46,193 bases of DNA from the NCBI GenBank assembly GCA_017938285.1, contig JAGBBW010000096.1, positions 1 to 46,193 of the forward strand. The letters run 5' to 3'. The DNA is from Lachnospiraceae bacterium. GTDB taxonomy: Bacteria > Bacillota > Clostridia > Lachnospirales > Lachnospiraceae. Both the position numbers and the translations under genes were made by a program. Below are positions 8,652 to 16,707 of this stretch, in pieces; the first letter of the stretch is position 1; every line of letters starts with the position of its first letter. The notes below the pieces were generated by a model. That model was not told the DNA's origin. It searched no databases and worked only from the letters and a program-made list of their open reading frames with translations.

Positions 8652-8726
8652 ACAAACAGGACATTGTCCAGAATACAGGCTGTTCCGTGATGGTTCATTG
8701 TCTGTGGGGGATGATGTCCTGTTTGT
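8652..8726 (+). terminator. Hairpin terminator after the alpha-galactosidase gene
   Basis: Perfect 13-bp arms ACAAACAGGACAT (8652-8664) and ATGTCCTGTTTGT (8714-8726) enclose about 49 nt. Only a short T-rich tail follows, so termination may be partial. Confidence 0.5.
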
Positions 8727-8761
8727 TACGTTATGCCCGTTGTTAAAAAAGTGAAATCCTG

Positions 8762-8808
8762 TTGACATTTTTATTCACTTACCTTAAAATTAAGTTAATG
8801 AGATTAAC
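8762..8808 (+). promoter_or_regulatory. Promoter and palindromic operator of the lacI-family gene
   Basis: TTGACA (8762-8767), 17 bp, TAAAAT (8785-8790): a near-consensus sigma-A promoter. Just downstream GTTAAT-GAG-ATTAAC (8794-8808) is a perfect 6-bp inverted repeat over the expected transcription start, a typical place for autoregulation. The palindrome differs from the cre-like site upstream of GH36. Confidence 0.65.
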
Positions 8809-8844
8809 TGGAAGTAAAAAAATAGGTTACAGGGGGCATGACAA

Positions 8845-9852
8845 ATGGCAAAATCAGTGAAAATGTCTGACATTGCGGAGAAACTCAATGTCAGTACAGT
8901 AACCGTATCTAAAGCACTTGCCGACCAAAAAGGTGTCAGTGATGAGATGCGTAATAAAATAAAAAAATTAGCCGCGGAGATGGGGTACCAGAAGCCGGTG
9001 GCAAAGCAGGAGGAGCGTACCCAGAGCTTTAATATCGGGGTGATTGTTCCGGAGGATTATATAGAAAAATACCAGACATTTTACTGGGAGATGTATCAGG
9101 AAATTAACATGACAGCGGTAAGGAATAACAGTTTTGTCATGCTGGAAGTGCTGAGCAGCAGTGATGAAAAGGCATCGGTGCCGCCGAAGCTTTTAAAAGA
9201 AAATAAAGTGGATGGTCTGATTGTACTGGGCGGTATCCGGAGTACGTACTTAAAAATGCTCCGGGAGCATTATTCCACGCCAACGGTATATGTGGATTTT
9301 TATGATTCCAACATCAAAGAGGATTCCGTGGTTTCCAACAGTTTTTATGGCAGTTATATTGTGACGAATTATCTGTTTGACAAGGGACATGAAAATATTG
9401 CTTTTGTTGGGACACTTCTGTCTACAAAAAGTATTACTGACCGTTATCTTGGCTATGTGAAATCTCTGGTGGAGCATGGGAAAAAAATCAGGGAAGACTG
9501 GATTATTGATGACCGTGACAGGGAACGCAACAATTATGATACCATGGTGATGCCGGAAGAAATGCCGACAGCGTTTGTATGCAACTGTGATATGACAGCC
9601 AGCCGTTTAATCCGGGAGCTGAATGAGGCAGGCTACCGGGTGCCGGAGGATGTATCTGTCGTAGGATTTGATGATTTCCTGTATCCGGGACTGTGCAATG
9701 TGCCGCTGACGACGTATGCGGTAAATATGGAAGGGATGGCAGAACTGGGTGTGGATCTGCTGCTGCAGAAGATGACAGGTGGTGAGACCAGCCAGGGAAT
9801 GCATTTGATAGAAGGGCATTTTATTGAGCGGCGCAGTGTAAGAAAGATTTAA
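8845..9852 (+). CDS. LacI-family transcriptional regulator
   Basis: A 335-residue regulator. Residues 1-55 hold the LacI helix-turn-helix and hinge (VKMSDIAEKLNVSTVTVSKA). From about 62 it has a periplasmic-binding-protein-like effector domain: IGVIVPEDY, VDGLIVLGG, and VVGFDDFLYPG near 275. Such proteins bind operators as dimers and are released or activated by a sugar ligand. Next to GH36 and within a mannan locus, the likely effector is a galacto- or manno-oligosaccharide (inference). AGGGGG precedes the start, and it has its own strong promoter with a palindrome at the expected start site. Confidence 0.92.
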   Translation: MAKSVKMSDIAEKLNVSTVTVSKALADQKGVSDEMRNKIKKLAAEMGYQKPVAKQEERTQSFNIGVIVPEDYIEKYQTFYWEMYQEINMTAVRNNSFVMLEVLSSSDEKASVPPKLLKENKVDGLIVLGGIRSTYLKMLREHYSTPTVYVDFYDSNIKEDSVVSNSFYGSYIVTNYLFDKGHENIAFVGTLLSTKSITDRYLGYVKSLVEHGKKIREDWIIDDRDRERNNYDTMVMPEEMPTAFVCNCDMTASRLIRELNEAGYRVPEDVSVVGFDDFLYPGLCNVPLTTYAVNMEGMAELGVDLLLQKMTGGETSQGMHLIEGHFIERRSVRKI

Positions 9853-9901
9853 TGCAATGAGGAAGGTATGGGTTATTTAAGAAATTAAACGGGGTGTACG
9901 T

Positions 9902-11311
9902 ATGGGGCGAAAAAAACTGGTAATGTTCCGGCTGCGTTATACATTGTTTGACCGGGTGCTTCTGGCCGGGATGACACTGCTTGTTATAATCACGATGGTA
10001 CTTTTCTACCTGTATACAGGCAGGACGGAAGAGAACCAGATTGATTTTGTGCGGCTTGTAATGGAAAAGACTTCCCTGAGCCAGAAAGAACGGTTTGAAA
10101 CTTTTGTGGATGATAAGGTGGCACTGTTGCAGGCTCTGGCAGCGTATCCGGAGATTTATGAAATGAATCCGGAAGTTCAGGCGGAGTTTGTATGCGGGCG
10201 GTCGGAAAAACTTGGATTCCATCATATTTTTGTGATGAACCGGGATGGCAATGGATTTTATTTTGACGAAGGTGTCATAAAGAATCAGCGGAATGAGTCG
10301 TTTTATACCGATGTTATGGATAATGAGGTATATATTACGGAACCGTTTTATAAGGAGGAGGGTCTGACCATTATGACCGTCTGTGTGTCCGTGTATGACC
10401 GGGAAAACCAGAAAAATGGTGTGTTATGCGGCGCAGTGGATCTGAGTACGGTGCAGGAGATGATTGCCGGGGATGAGATGCTGTTAAGTGGGGACTGTTT
10501 TATACTGGACCGTTCCGGGGCGTATGTGACGGAGCCGGATTCCGGCAATATCAGAACGGAAAAAACGTTGTATGATTTGAAAAAATCCGAAGTTTCCCTG
10601 ATTCAGCAGGCCTTTTTGTGGGAAGATGACCGGAGTGGCACGATAGTCCTGGAGGACCGGGAATATCTGGCACGGGCCTGTTATCTGCCGGATTATACCT
10701 GGACGATTGTACAGTGCATCCCGATGGATAAGATAGTACAGCAGTTTGAAAGCCTGGAAGTTCTGCAGACGGTATTGTTTGCGGCGATTGTGGCGTTGAT
10801 TGCCTGTATTGCCCGCCTGATTTACTGCTGGAATAAAAGTGATAAGGAAACGTATGCGGATGCGCTGACAAAATGCAGCAATCGTGCCGCCTGTATGAAG
10901 ATGATTTCTTATCTGGAGAAAAAAACATCGGAAGACATTATGATTATCTATATGGACCTGAATAAGTTTAAGTATGTCAATGATACGTTTGGCCACGACA
11001 AGGGGGATGAACTGCTGAAAATCTTCAGCCGGGTACTGGAAGAAATTCTTGGAAAACGTGGATTTGTCTGCCGCATGGGCGGGGATGAATTTGTTTCCAT
11101 CCAGCTGGCACTGTCGGAAGCGGAGCTTTCTGTCCTGTGGCAGGCGGTGGAAGAACGTCTTCTGGAAGAAAGCAGAAAACTGGATTTTGCGTATACGATT
11201 TCTTCTTCCTATGGCTTTGCGGTCAGACCAAAGGGAGAGAATGGTTCCCTGGAAGAACTGATGCAGCAGGCAGATGAGAAGATGTATGCCTATAAACAGG
11301 CGAGAAAATAA
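9902..11311 (+). CDS. Membrane diguanylate cyclase with extracytoplasmic Cache-like sensor
   Basis: A 469-residue protein: membrane helix about 18-40, an extracytoplasmic Cache-like sensor (about 45-285), a second helix about 290-315, and a GGDEF domain to the end. The active-site loop GGDEF (393-397) is intact and DKGDELL lies upstream, so it should make cyclic di-GMP from two GTP. In the frame used by PleD, the inhibitory I-site RxxD before GGDEF is not present (glycine at both key positions), so classical product inhibition is not expected. It starts 49 bp behind the lacI gene with a GGGGTG site and may read through from it. The signal sensed is unknown. Confidence 0.9.
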   Translation: MGRKKLVMFRLRYTLFDRVLLAGMTLLVIITMVLFYLYTGRTEENQIDFVRLVMEKTSLSQKERFETFVDDKVALLQALAAYPEIYEMNPEVQAEFVCGRSEKLGFHHIFVMNRDGNGFYFDEGVIKNQRNESFYTDVMDNEVYITEPFYKEEGLTIMTVCVSVYDRENQKNGVLCGAVDLSTVQEMIAGDEMLLSGDCFILDRSGAYVTEPDSGNIRTEKTLYDLKKSEVSLIQQAFLWEDDRSGTIVLEDREYLARACYLPDYTWTIVQCIPMDKIVQQFESLEVLQTVLFAAIVALIACIARLIYCWNKSDKETYADALTKCSNRAACMKMISYLEKKTSEDIMIIYMDLNKFKYVNDTFGHDKGDELLKIFSRVLEEILGKRGFVCRMGGDEFVSIQLALSEAELSVLWQAVEERLLEESRKLDFAYTISSSYGFAVRPKGENGSLEELMQQADEKMYAYKQARK

Positions 11312-11343
11312 AGAAATATGTTTGCGCTGGAAGGGAGAAGGAT

Positions 11344-12003
11344 ATGAAGACGATTGCTATCGTAGAAGATGATGTATATATTGGAGATATGGTGGAAAAG
11401 TTTCTGACCAGTGAAGGCTATGCGGTGCTTCGTGCCTATTCGGGCACAGAAGCACTGCTTTTGTTTGAACAGAAAAAGCCGGATCTTGTATTAATGGACT
11501 TAATGCTGCCGGGAGCATCGGGAGAAGAATTGCTGCCGAAGCTGAAAGGGACTCCGGTGATTGTAGTCAGTGCCAAAGCAGGGGTAGAGGATATTGTGTC
11601 CCTGCTGATGGACGGCGCGGTGGACTATATTACGAAGCCTTTTGACACAAGAGAGCTGCTGGCACGGATTACCGTGGCGCTGCGGAAAAGTGAACCCCAG
11701 GGAGAAAACATCCGCCTGTCCCACCGGGAAATTGTCATGGATCTGGAAAAGCACAGTGTAGAGGCGGGGGGTGTCACTGTACGTCTGACCCGGACGGAGT
11801 ACGCCATTTTGAAAATCCTTTTACGGAATGCCGGGCAGGTAGTGACGAAGACAGTACTTCTGGAGCGTATTTCCCTGGAAACGCCGGATTGTGTGGAAAA
11901 TTCGCTGAAGGTGCATGTGAGCAATCTGCGCCGGAAGTTAAAGGAAGCTTCCGGGGAAGAATATATTGAATCTGTGTGGGGTGTCGGCTTTACCATTTCT
12001 TAA
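11344..12003 (+). CDS. OmpR/PhoB-family response regulator
   Basis: A 219-residue two-domain regulator. The receiver (1-115) has acidic pocket residues E8/D9/D10, phospho-acceptor D52 in LVLMDLMLPG, and the conserved lysine in ITKPFD. The C-terminal winged helix (125-219) has LTRTEYAIL and VHVSNLRRKL, typical of OmpR-type DNA binders. AAGGGAG is at the start. It heads a regulator-exporter-kinase group; the cognate kinase is the last gene of that group. It may share transcription with the diguanylate cyclase, 32 bp upstream. Confidence 0.93.
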   Translation: MKTIAIVEDDVYIGDMVEKFLTSEGYAVLRAYSGTEALLLFEQKKPDLVLMDLMLPGASGEELLPKLKGTPVIVVSAKAGVEDIVSLLMDGAVDYITKPFDTRELLARITVALRKSEPQGENIRLSHREIVMDLEKHSVEAGGVTVRLTRTEYAILKILLRNAGQVVTKTVLLERISLETPDCVENSLKVHVSNLRRKLKEASGEEYIESVWGVGFTIS

Positions 12004-12051
12004 CGTTTTCCTTAACCGCTTTCTTAACAGAGGGATGGTAGGCTGTAGCTA
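12000..12051 (+). promoter_or_regulatory. Triple TTAAC direct repeat and weak promoter ahead of the ABC exporter genes
   Basis: TTAAC occurs at 12000, 12012 and 12024, an exact 12-bp period in tandem, the arrangement expected for an OmpR-family regulator. The last copy overlaps TTAACA, which is followed 16 bp later by TAGCTA as a weak -35/-10 pair. The site begins at the response regulator stop codon and would place the exporter genes under its control. Confidence 0.5.
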
Positions 12052-12140
12052 AAGACAGAGGAACAGGTTCCAGATGGTCTGGGAATGGAAGAATGCTGTC
12101 AGAATGGATACAGCCGGAAAGCGGCGGAATGGAGGATAAC

Positions 12141-13055
12141 ATGGAATATGTATTACAGACCAGTGGACTGACCAAGCACTATGGACAGTTTAAAGCGCTG
12201 AATGGTCTTACTATGAATGTGCCGAAGGGTGCGATTTATGGTTTTGTCGGGAAAAATGGCGCAGGAAAGACGACACTGATTCGTCTGGTGGCAGGGCTGC
12301 AGCTGCCAACCAGCGGGGAATTTACCTTGTATGACTGTAAAAACAGCGGAGTTTTTATTGAACGGGCAAGGCGGCGGCTGGGGGCCGTGGTGGAAACGCC
12401 GTCTATTTTTCTGGATATGACGGCAGAGGAAAATCTGCGGCAGCAGTACATGGTGCTTGGACGTCCCTCCTTTGACGGAATCAAAGAGCTGCTGGAGCTG
12501 GTAGGGCTTTCCGATACCGGAAAAAAGAAGGCAAAGAATTTTTCCCTTGGTATGCGGCAGCGGCTTGGTATCGCCATTGCACTGGCGGGGGACCCGGATT
12601 TACTTCTGCTGGATGAACCGATTAACGGACTGGACCCACAAGGTATCATTGGTATCCGGGAGCTGATTTTAAAACTGAACCGGGAGAAACAGATTACGGT
12701 GCTGATTTCCAGTCATATTTTAGAGGAACTGTCAAAGCTGGCGACCCATTATGGTTTTGTGGACGGCGGACGGATGGTGAAGGAAATCAGTGCGGAAGAG
12801 CTGGAGGCAGCCTGCCGCAAGTGTATTCATCTTACGGTTTCGGATACCAAAATACTGGCGAGGGTGCTGGATGAATTTGGACTGGAGTATACCATTATTT
12901 CGGATCAGGAAGCGGATGTGTACGGAACCATCGGGGTAACAGAGCTGACGCTGCGTCTGGCGAAGGAACAGTGCGAAGTACGTTCCATGCAGGAGCGGGA
13001 GGAAAGTCTGGAAAGCTACTATATGAGTCTGGTAGGAGGTGGCAGTGATGAGTAA
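12141..13055 (+). CDS. ABC transporter ATP-binding protein, peptide-antibiotic exporter type
   Basis: A 304-residue ATPase. Walker A GKNGAGKTT at 37-45, signature SLGMRQRLGIA, Walker B LLLLDEPINGLDP and the H-loop SSHILEE are all present, so it should be active. The start at MEYVLQ is set by a GGAGG 6 nt upstream; an in-frame ATG 48 nt earlier lacks a site. The C-terminal extension resembles lantibiotic-immunity and bacitracin-type exporters. It overlaps the permease gene by 8 bp, indicating translational coupling. Together they would pump a peptide or lipid out of the membrane. Confidence 0.92.
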   Translation: MEYVLQTSGLTKHYGQFKALNGLTMNVPKGAIYGFVGKNGAGKTTLIRLVAGLQLPTSGEFTLYDCKNSGVFIERARRRLGAVVETPSIFLDMTAEENLRQQYMVLGRPSFDGIKELLELVGLSDTGKKKAKNFSLGMRQRLGIAIALAGDPDLLLLDEPINGLDPQGIIGIRELILKLNREKQITVLISSHILEELSKLATHYGFVDGGRMVKEISAEELEAACRKCIHLTVSDTKILARVLDEFGLEYTIISDQEADVYGTIGVTELTLRLAKEQCEVRSMQEREESLESYYMSLVGGGSDE

Positions 13056-13899
13056 GTTATTACGTGCAAATTTTGTCCGCCTCCGGAAGATGAAATCGTT
13101 CTGGATTGGAATGGCAGTGCTTGTATTTTATGGTCTGTTTATCGGCTGGGATACGGTAAGTGCCATCGAGAGCCATGGCTGGGAAACGCGGGCAGTGGAT
13201 ATTTACCAGGCGACATTTTCTACTACACTGGTGTTTGGTCTGGTGATTTCCATTGTCTGTTCGCTGTTTGTGGGAACGGAGTACAGTGATGGTGTTATCC
13301 GCAACAAACTGGCAACCGGACAGAAGCGGACTGTTGTATATCTGGCGGATTTTATTACCTGTATGGTGATGTCGGTGCTGCTGGCGGTAGTGCAGTATAC
13401 GGTCTGCGGTGCGTATGCGGTAGCAGCTATGGGAACCGAACTGGTGGATTGGAGCTACCTGTTTTCGCTGGCGGCTGTGGGCTGCATGATGGTAACGGCA
13501 TATGCGGCAATATTTACGTTTGTTTCCATGTTAAATTCCAGCAAGACCCATGGGGTAATTATTAATATGCTGTTGTACTTTGGCATTATTTTGTTTTCCA
13601 GTTATCTGTATTCCAATCTGAGCCAGCCGGAGATGATGGAAGCTCCGGTCAGTATGTCTGTGGTGAATGACAGCCAGATTGAAACAACCGTGGAACTTTT
13701 GGAAAATCCATATTATCTGGAAGGAACCAAAAGGGAAATTTACCAGTTCCTTTATGATTTTCTGCCGGGCGGCCAGGGCAATCAGGTGGCCGGTGCAGAG
13801 GCGGAGAAGCCGGGACTTTTGATGGGGTATGCTGCGCTTCTGACAATTAGTATGAATATTGCCGGGGTATTGTTGTTCCGGAGAAAGGATATCAAATAG
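13048..13899 (+). CDS. ABC-2 type permease of the peptide exporter
   Basis: A 283-residue membrane protein with about six hydrophobic segments (around 18-36, 60-82, 100-125, 140-165, 172-192 and the C-terminus) and the cytoplasmic GTEYSDGVIRNKLATG motif typical of ABC-2 permeases. The start is ATG after TAGGAGG; a GTG 9 nt earlier overlaps that site. It overlaps the ATPase gene by 8 bp. Its size matches LanE/LanG-like immunity permeases rather than the ~650-residue BceB class. Likely partner: the preceding ATPase; likely role: defence against antimicrobial peptides (inference). Confidence 0.88.
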   Translation: MSKLLRANFVRLRKMKSFWIGMAVLVFYGLFIGWDTVSAIESHGWETRAVDIYQATFSTTLVFGLVISIVCSLFVGTEYSDGVIRNKLATGQKRTVVYLADFITCMVMSVLLAVVQYTVCGAYAVAAMGTELVDWSYLFSLAAVGCMMVTAYAAIFTFVSMLNSSKTHGVIINMLLYFGIILFSSYLYSNLSQPEMMEAPVSMSVVNDSQIETTVELLENPYYLEGTKREIYQFLYDFLPGGQGNQVAGAEAEKPGLLMGYAALLTISMNIAGVLLFRRKDIK

Positions 13900-13900
13900 T

Positions 13901-14785
13901 ATGACTTCATTTCTTACCGCCCTGTGCGTTCTGTTAAGCGTTCTGGTACTGGTACTTGTGTGCTGTCTGTTTTCCATGCGCCGGGCGGTAAGGATGCTGC
14001 GGGAAGATTTTATACGGAGACTTTCGGAAGATACAAACGTTGGTATTGACAGTGCCTGTGCAGATAAGGAGATATGTCTTCTGGCAGCAGAACTGGATAA
14101 ACAGTTAAAGGTACTGCGGCAGGAGCATCTCCGGTATGTAAAGGGCGACCGGGAGTTAAAGGAGGCGGTGACGAACATGTCCCACGATTTACGGACGCCG
14201 CTGACTGCCATCTGCGGGTATCTGGATATGCTGGAAAAAGAAGAAATGTCCCCAAAAGTTCGGGAATATCTGGGGGTGATTGGCAACCGGGTGCAGGCGA
14301 TGAAGGGACTGGCGGAAGAGCTGTTCCGGTATTCCGTGGTACTGTCTGCGGGACCGGAGGAAAAAACAGAGCGTCTTTCTTTGAATGCTGCCCTGGAGGA
14401 CTGTATTGTGGCGTATTATAGTGCCTTTAAAGAGGCTGGTATTGCACCGGAAATTGAGATGCCGGAGGAAGTGGTGTACTGTCAGGGAAAGAAACAGGTG
14501 CTGTCCCGGATTTTATCAAATATTGTGAGTAATGCCATAAAGTACAGTGACGGGGATTTCCGGGTGGTGCTGACGACAGATGGTATCATGCAGTTTGAAA
14601 ACCGGGCGGAAAAACTGGACGAAGTGCAGGTGGGACGGCTGTTTGACCGCTTTTTTACGGTGGAGAATGCGAGAAATTCTACAGGGCTGGGACTTTCCAT
14701 TGCGAAACATCTGACAGAAGAAATGGGAGGTGCGATGTCGGCAGAGTATGAGGATGGGATGCTGAGGATATGGGTGAAAATTTAA
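13901..14785 (+). CDS. Sensor histidine kinase, short N-terminal anchor
   Basis: A 294-residue kinase starting at MTSFLTALC. One membrane helix (about 4-25), a short linker, then the dimerisation/phospho-acceptor domain with H95 in NMSHDLRTPL, the N-box SNIVSNAIKYS and the G2 box GLGLSIAKHL. With a single membrane helix and no external domain it probably senses through its partner exporter, as small kinases beside ABC-2 exporters do. The start follows the permease stop by 1 nt with GGAGAAAGGA upstream; a longer TTG reading overlapping the permease has no site. Should phosphorylate the response regulator at the head of the group. Confidence 0.9.
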   Translation: MTSFLTALCVLLSVLVLVLVCCLFSMRRAVRMLREDFIRRLSEDTNVGIDSACADKEICLLAAELDKQLKVLRQEHLRYVKGDRELKEAVTNMSHDLRTPLTAICGYLDMLEKEEMSPKVREYLGVIGNRVQAMKGLAEELFRYSVVLSAGPEEKTERLSLNAALEDCIVAYYSAFKEAGIAPEIEMPEEVVYCQGKKQVLSRILSNIVSNAIKYSDGDFRVVLTTDGIMQFENRAEKLDEVQVGRLFDRFFTVENARNSTGLGLSIAKHLTEEMGGAMSAEYEDGMLRIWVKI

Positions 14786-14794
14786 GAAAATATA

Positions 14795-14822
14795 TTTACA
14801 TTTAAAAGAAATAGTGTATAAT
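14795..14822 (+). promoter_or_regulatory. Promoter of the type III antitoxin RNA
   Basis: TTTACA, 16 bp, TATAAT: a strong sigma-A promoter starting 10 bp after the kinase stop codon. It points into the tandem repeats and then the toxin gene. Confidence 0.7.
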
Positions 14823-14857
14823 AAAGATAAGGAATCATTCGTTTGATTTCTTTAGTT

Positions 14858-14954
14858 GGTTACGAAGCCGGAAAATCGTATTAATAGAGGTTACAGAGCC
14901 TGTCAAAAACTGTATTAATAGAGGTTACGAAGCCTATAAAAATCGTGTTAATAG
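14858..14954 (+). repeat. Tandem repeats of the antitoxin RNA
   Basis: Unit starts lie near 14878, 14912 and 14945 (spacing 34 and 33). A degenerate first copy keeps only GGTTACGAAGCC (14858-14869). The last copy keeps GTGTTAATAGAGG and then runs into the terminator hairpin, whose loop region repeats GGTTACAG. There are no unique spacers, so this is not a CRISPR array. Confidence 0.85.
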
Positions 14955-14978
14955 AGGAGCTGGTTACAGCTCCTTTGT
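14955..14978 (+). terminator. Leaky terminator between antitoxin RNA and toxin gene
   Basis: AGGAGCTG and CAGCTCCT form a perfect 8-bp stem with the loop GTTA, followed by TTGTTAG. The weak U-tract fits partial readthrough, which in type III systems sets the ratio of antitoxin RNA to toxin message. Confidence 0.65.
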
Positions 14979-14994
14979 TAGTTTGGAGGCAAGG

Positions 14995-15513
14995 ATGAAG
15001 TGGATTAATGTAAATGAAGCTTATTTGGACTATTTAAGAAGTATGGAGAAAAGAATTCCACGAACAGACTATGGAACAAATAAATACAAACCATTTTTTG
15101 GAATCTTATTTGAAGTGGGTGATTTATATTATGTTACGCAGGTTTCACATGCCCAGCCACGTCATCAAACTTTAAAGCAGCAAAAGGATTTCTACAAAAT
15201 ATTTGATCCTAAACAGCCTGCAAGATTAATTGCAGTAGTGAATTTGAATTATATGTTTCCGATTCCCAAAGAACAAACAACGCCATTTGAGAAGAAAAAT
15301 ATACATACATATCGGACTTTTGCCTCTGATGTGGAAAAGAGTAAATATATAGATTTACTGGATACCGAATTAGTTGTCATTAATTCTATGGATATTGGAA
15401 CCAGAGCAGAGGAATTATATCAATTGAAATATGATAAGCCGGACCATGTGGTTTCAAAAAGATGTATTGATTTTAAAAATATGGAGCAGCTGGCTTTGCA
15501 GTATAGAAAATGA
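14995..15513 (+). CDS. Type III toxin, ToxN/AbiQ-family endoribonuclease
   Basis: A 172-residue protein with the ToxN/AbiQ layout: INVNEAYLDYLRS at the N-terminus, KPFFGILFEVGDLYYVTQVSH (two strands, around 32-52), then RLIAVVNLNYMFPIP, the strand that follows in ToxN-fold proteins, and a helical C-terminus. Family enzymes cut A-rich RNA and are held inactive by their repeat RNA; many act in phage defence by abortive infection. The ATG start is 5 nt behind GGAGG; an in-frame TTG 12 nt earlier overlaps that site. Upstream repeats and terminator complete the system. It seems closest to the CptN branch reported in Eubacterium rectale (inference). Confidence 0.82.
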   Translation: MKWINVNEAYLDYLRSMEKRIPRTDYGTNKYKPFFGILFEVGDLYYVTQVSHAQPRHQTLKQQKDFYKIFDPKQPARLIAVVNLNYMFPIPKEQTTPFEKKNIHTYRTFASDVEKSKYIDLLDTELVVINSMDIGTRAEELYQLKYDKPDHVVSKRCIDFKNMEQLALQYRK

Positions 15514-15520
15514 ATAGAAG

Positions 15521-15596
15521 AAAAAAATCTCCTCCTGTATACTGGCAGGCAGTGAATTGTCACTGAACAGCCTGCCAGTATACAGGAGGAGTTTTT
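15521..15596 (+). terminator. Long perfect bidirectional terminator
   Basis: 22-bp perfect arms (15529-15550 and 15570-15591), with AGTG/CACT pairing in the loop, are flanked by seven A on the left and five T on the right. It ends the toxin transcript on the plus strand and the AraC-family transcript on the minus strand. Confidence 0.9.
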
Positions 15597-15654
15597 GACT
15601 AACCTGTATGAAAATCTGATATTTTTTCTTTTTGACGTTTTATCAGGAAATGCC

Positions 15655-16536
15655 TTATCTCTTCCTCTCCCGGTAAGCTGCCGGGGTCCATCCTGTCACT
15701 TTCTTAAAATGATGTATGAACTGGTTTGTATTTTCATATCCCACCTGATAACTGATTTCATGTACTTTCAGTGTTGTTTCTGCTAAAAGAAGTCGGGCTT
15801 TTGCTATCCTGGCGGCGTGCAGATACTGCAGGGGCGGCTGGGAAAAGTGCACACGGAATTCCCGGCAGAGGCGGTAACGGTTGACACCGAACAGGGATTC
15901 CAGGCCATCCAGGGAAATATCCTTAAAAAAGTTCTGGTCCAGATATTCCCGCATCTGACGCAGGTAATCCGGTACGGTATCTCCGGGTTCGGAAGCAGAG
16001 TAGTACTCAATCAGCTCAGACAGAAAATCCGTCATGAGGCGGTGGAAAACAAAAGGAGCCATGGTCTGGGAACCGGTTGGCAGCAGCGGCCGCAGATACG
16101 AGTTTAAACCGGAGGCAGATAAGGAGGACAGGAACAGACCATTATTACTGGACAGCTCCTCGTAAAAGCATGGTGCCGGGGAACCATTAAAATAAAGAAT
16201 GTCATATTCAAAATTGGATACGGAGGAGAAGGAAAATCCTTTGCTGCCGTCAAACAGTACAAAGGAATTGGGTGCCATACTGTAGTGGTGGTCACCGAAG
16301 GTGATGTTGCCGTTGCCTCTGGCAACATACAGGAACCCAAAGGTCGGAAGCGGATGGAAGGACAGATGCAGTCCTGCCGGCATGGTAATGTGTCCGTAAG
16401 CCTGTGGATAGAAGAGATATGCGGAATGACTGCCGTCTGTGGCGGTGTTTTTAGGTAAATAGTGGGTTACAGGCATGGAAGCGGTATTGGACGGTATTTC
16501 TGTCAGACCATGCATAAGTAAATGTACAAAATCCAT
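15655..16536 (-). CDS. AraC-family transcriptional regulator with cupin sensor
   Basis: A 293-residue regulator starting at MDFVHLLMHG, chosen for AAGGAGGAAATC directly upstream; a longer frame upstream has no site. Residues 20-150 are a cupin-like sugar-binding domain (HLSFHPLPTFGFLYVARGNG). Residues 190-293 are two AraC helix-turn-helix motifs (ISLDGLESLFGVNRYRL and HEISYQVGYENTNQFIHHFKK). Divergent from the mannan operon across a 392-bp spacer, it is the natural candidate activator of that operon with a manno-oligosaccharide effector (inference). Its own promoter lies about 100 bp upstream. Confidence 0.92.
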   Translation of the reverse strand: MDFVHLLMHGLTEIPSNTASMPVTHYLPKNTATDGSHSAYLFYPQAYGHITMPAGLHLSFHPLPTFGFLYVARGNGNITFGDHHYSMAPNSFVLFDGSKGFSFSSVSNFEYDILYFNGSPAPCFYEELSSNNGLFLSSLSASGLNSYLRPLLPTGSQTMAPFVFHRLMTDFLSELIEYYSASEPGDTVPDYLRQMREYLDQNFFKDISLDGLESLFGVNRYRLCREFRVHFSQPPLQYLHAARIAKARLLLAETTLKVHEISYQVGYENTNQFIHHFKKVTGWTPAAYRERKR

Positions 16537-16634
16537 GATTTCCTCCTTGTGACAAATTAATAATAGTATATGAGTGCATATTTGTATAAAATGCTGTATC
16601 AAGAAAGTGTTTACGACTATCAAAAATCAAGTAG

Positions 16635-16663
16635 ATTATAGCATGTCCAAGTAATAAAATCAA
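16635..16663 (-). promoter_or_regulatory. Promoter of the AraC-family gene
   Basis: On the minus strand TTGATT, 17 bp, TATAAT, giving a leader of about 90 nt before the start codon. Confidence 0.55.
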
Positions 16664-16707
16664 TAGAAATTAAGTAAATTAAGTAAAATGAAAACTAATG
16701 AATTAAA

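Larger units (their letters stand above)
14829..14978 (+). ncRNA. Type III antitoxin RNA (ToxI/CptI-like tandem repeats)
   Basis: A transcript from the promoter above would contain about 3.5 tandem copies of a 33-34 nt unit and end in a hairpin just before the toxin gene. Each full unit carries GTATTAATAGAGGTTAC followed by GA or AG and AGCC, then an A-rich junction. AGGTT and AGCCT in each unit can pair to a 5-bp stem with a 4-nt loop; the rest is free for pseudoknot pairing. Toxin-cleaved repeat RNAs neutralise ToxN-type endoribonucleases, and the A-rich junctions are the likely cut sites. Boundaries are inferred from promoter and terminator, not mapped. Confidence 0.75.

Noticed and set aside
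11344-14785. BceRS-BceAB bacitracin module
   Set aside because: The permease is 283 residues, not ~650 with the large outside domain of BceB, and the kinase lacks the BceS two-helix anchor; a lantibiotic-immunity-like ABC-2 exporter fits better.
14858-14954. Possible CRISPR array
   Set aside because: Repeats abut each other with no unique spacers and there are no cas genes; a promoter, terminator and ToxN-like gene explain them better.
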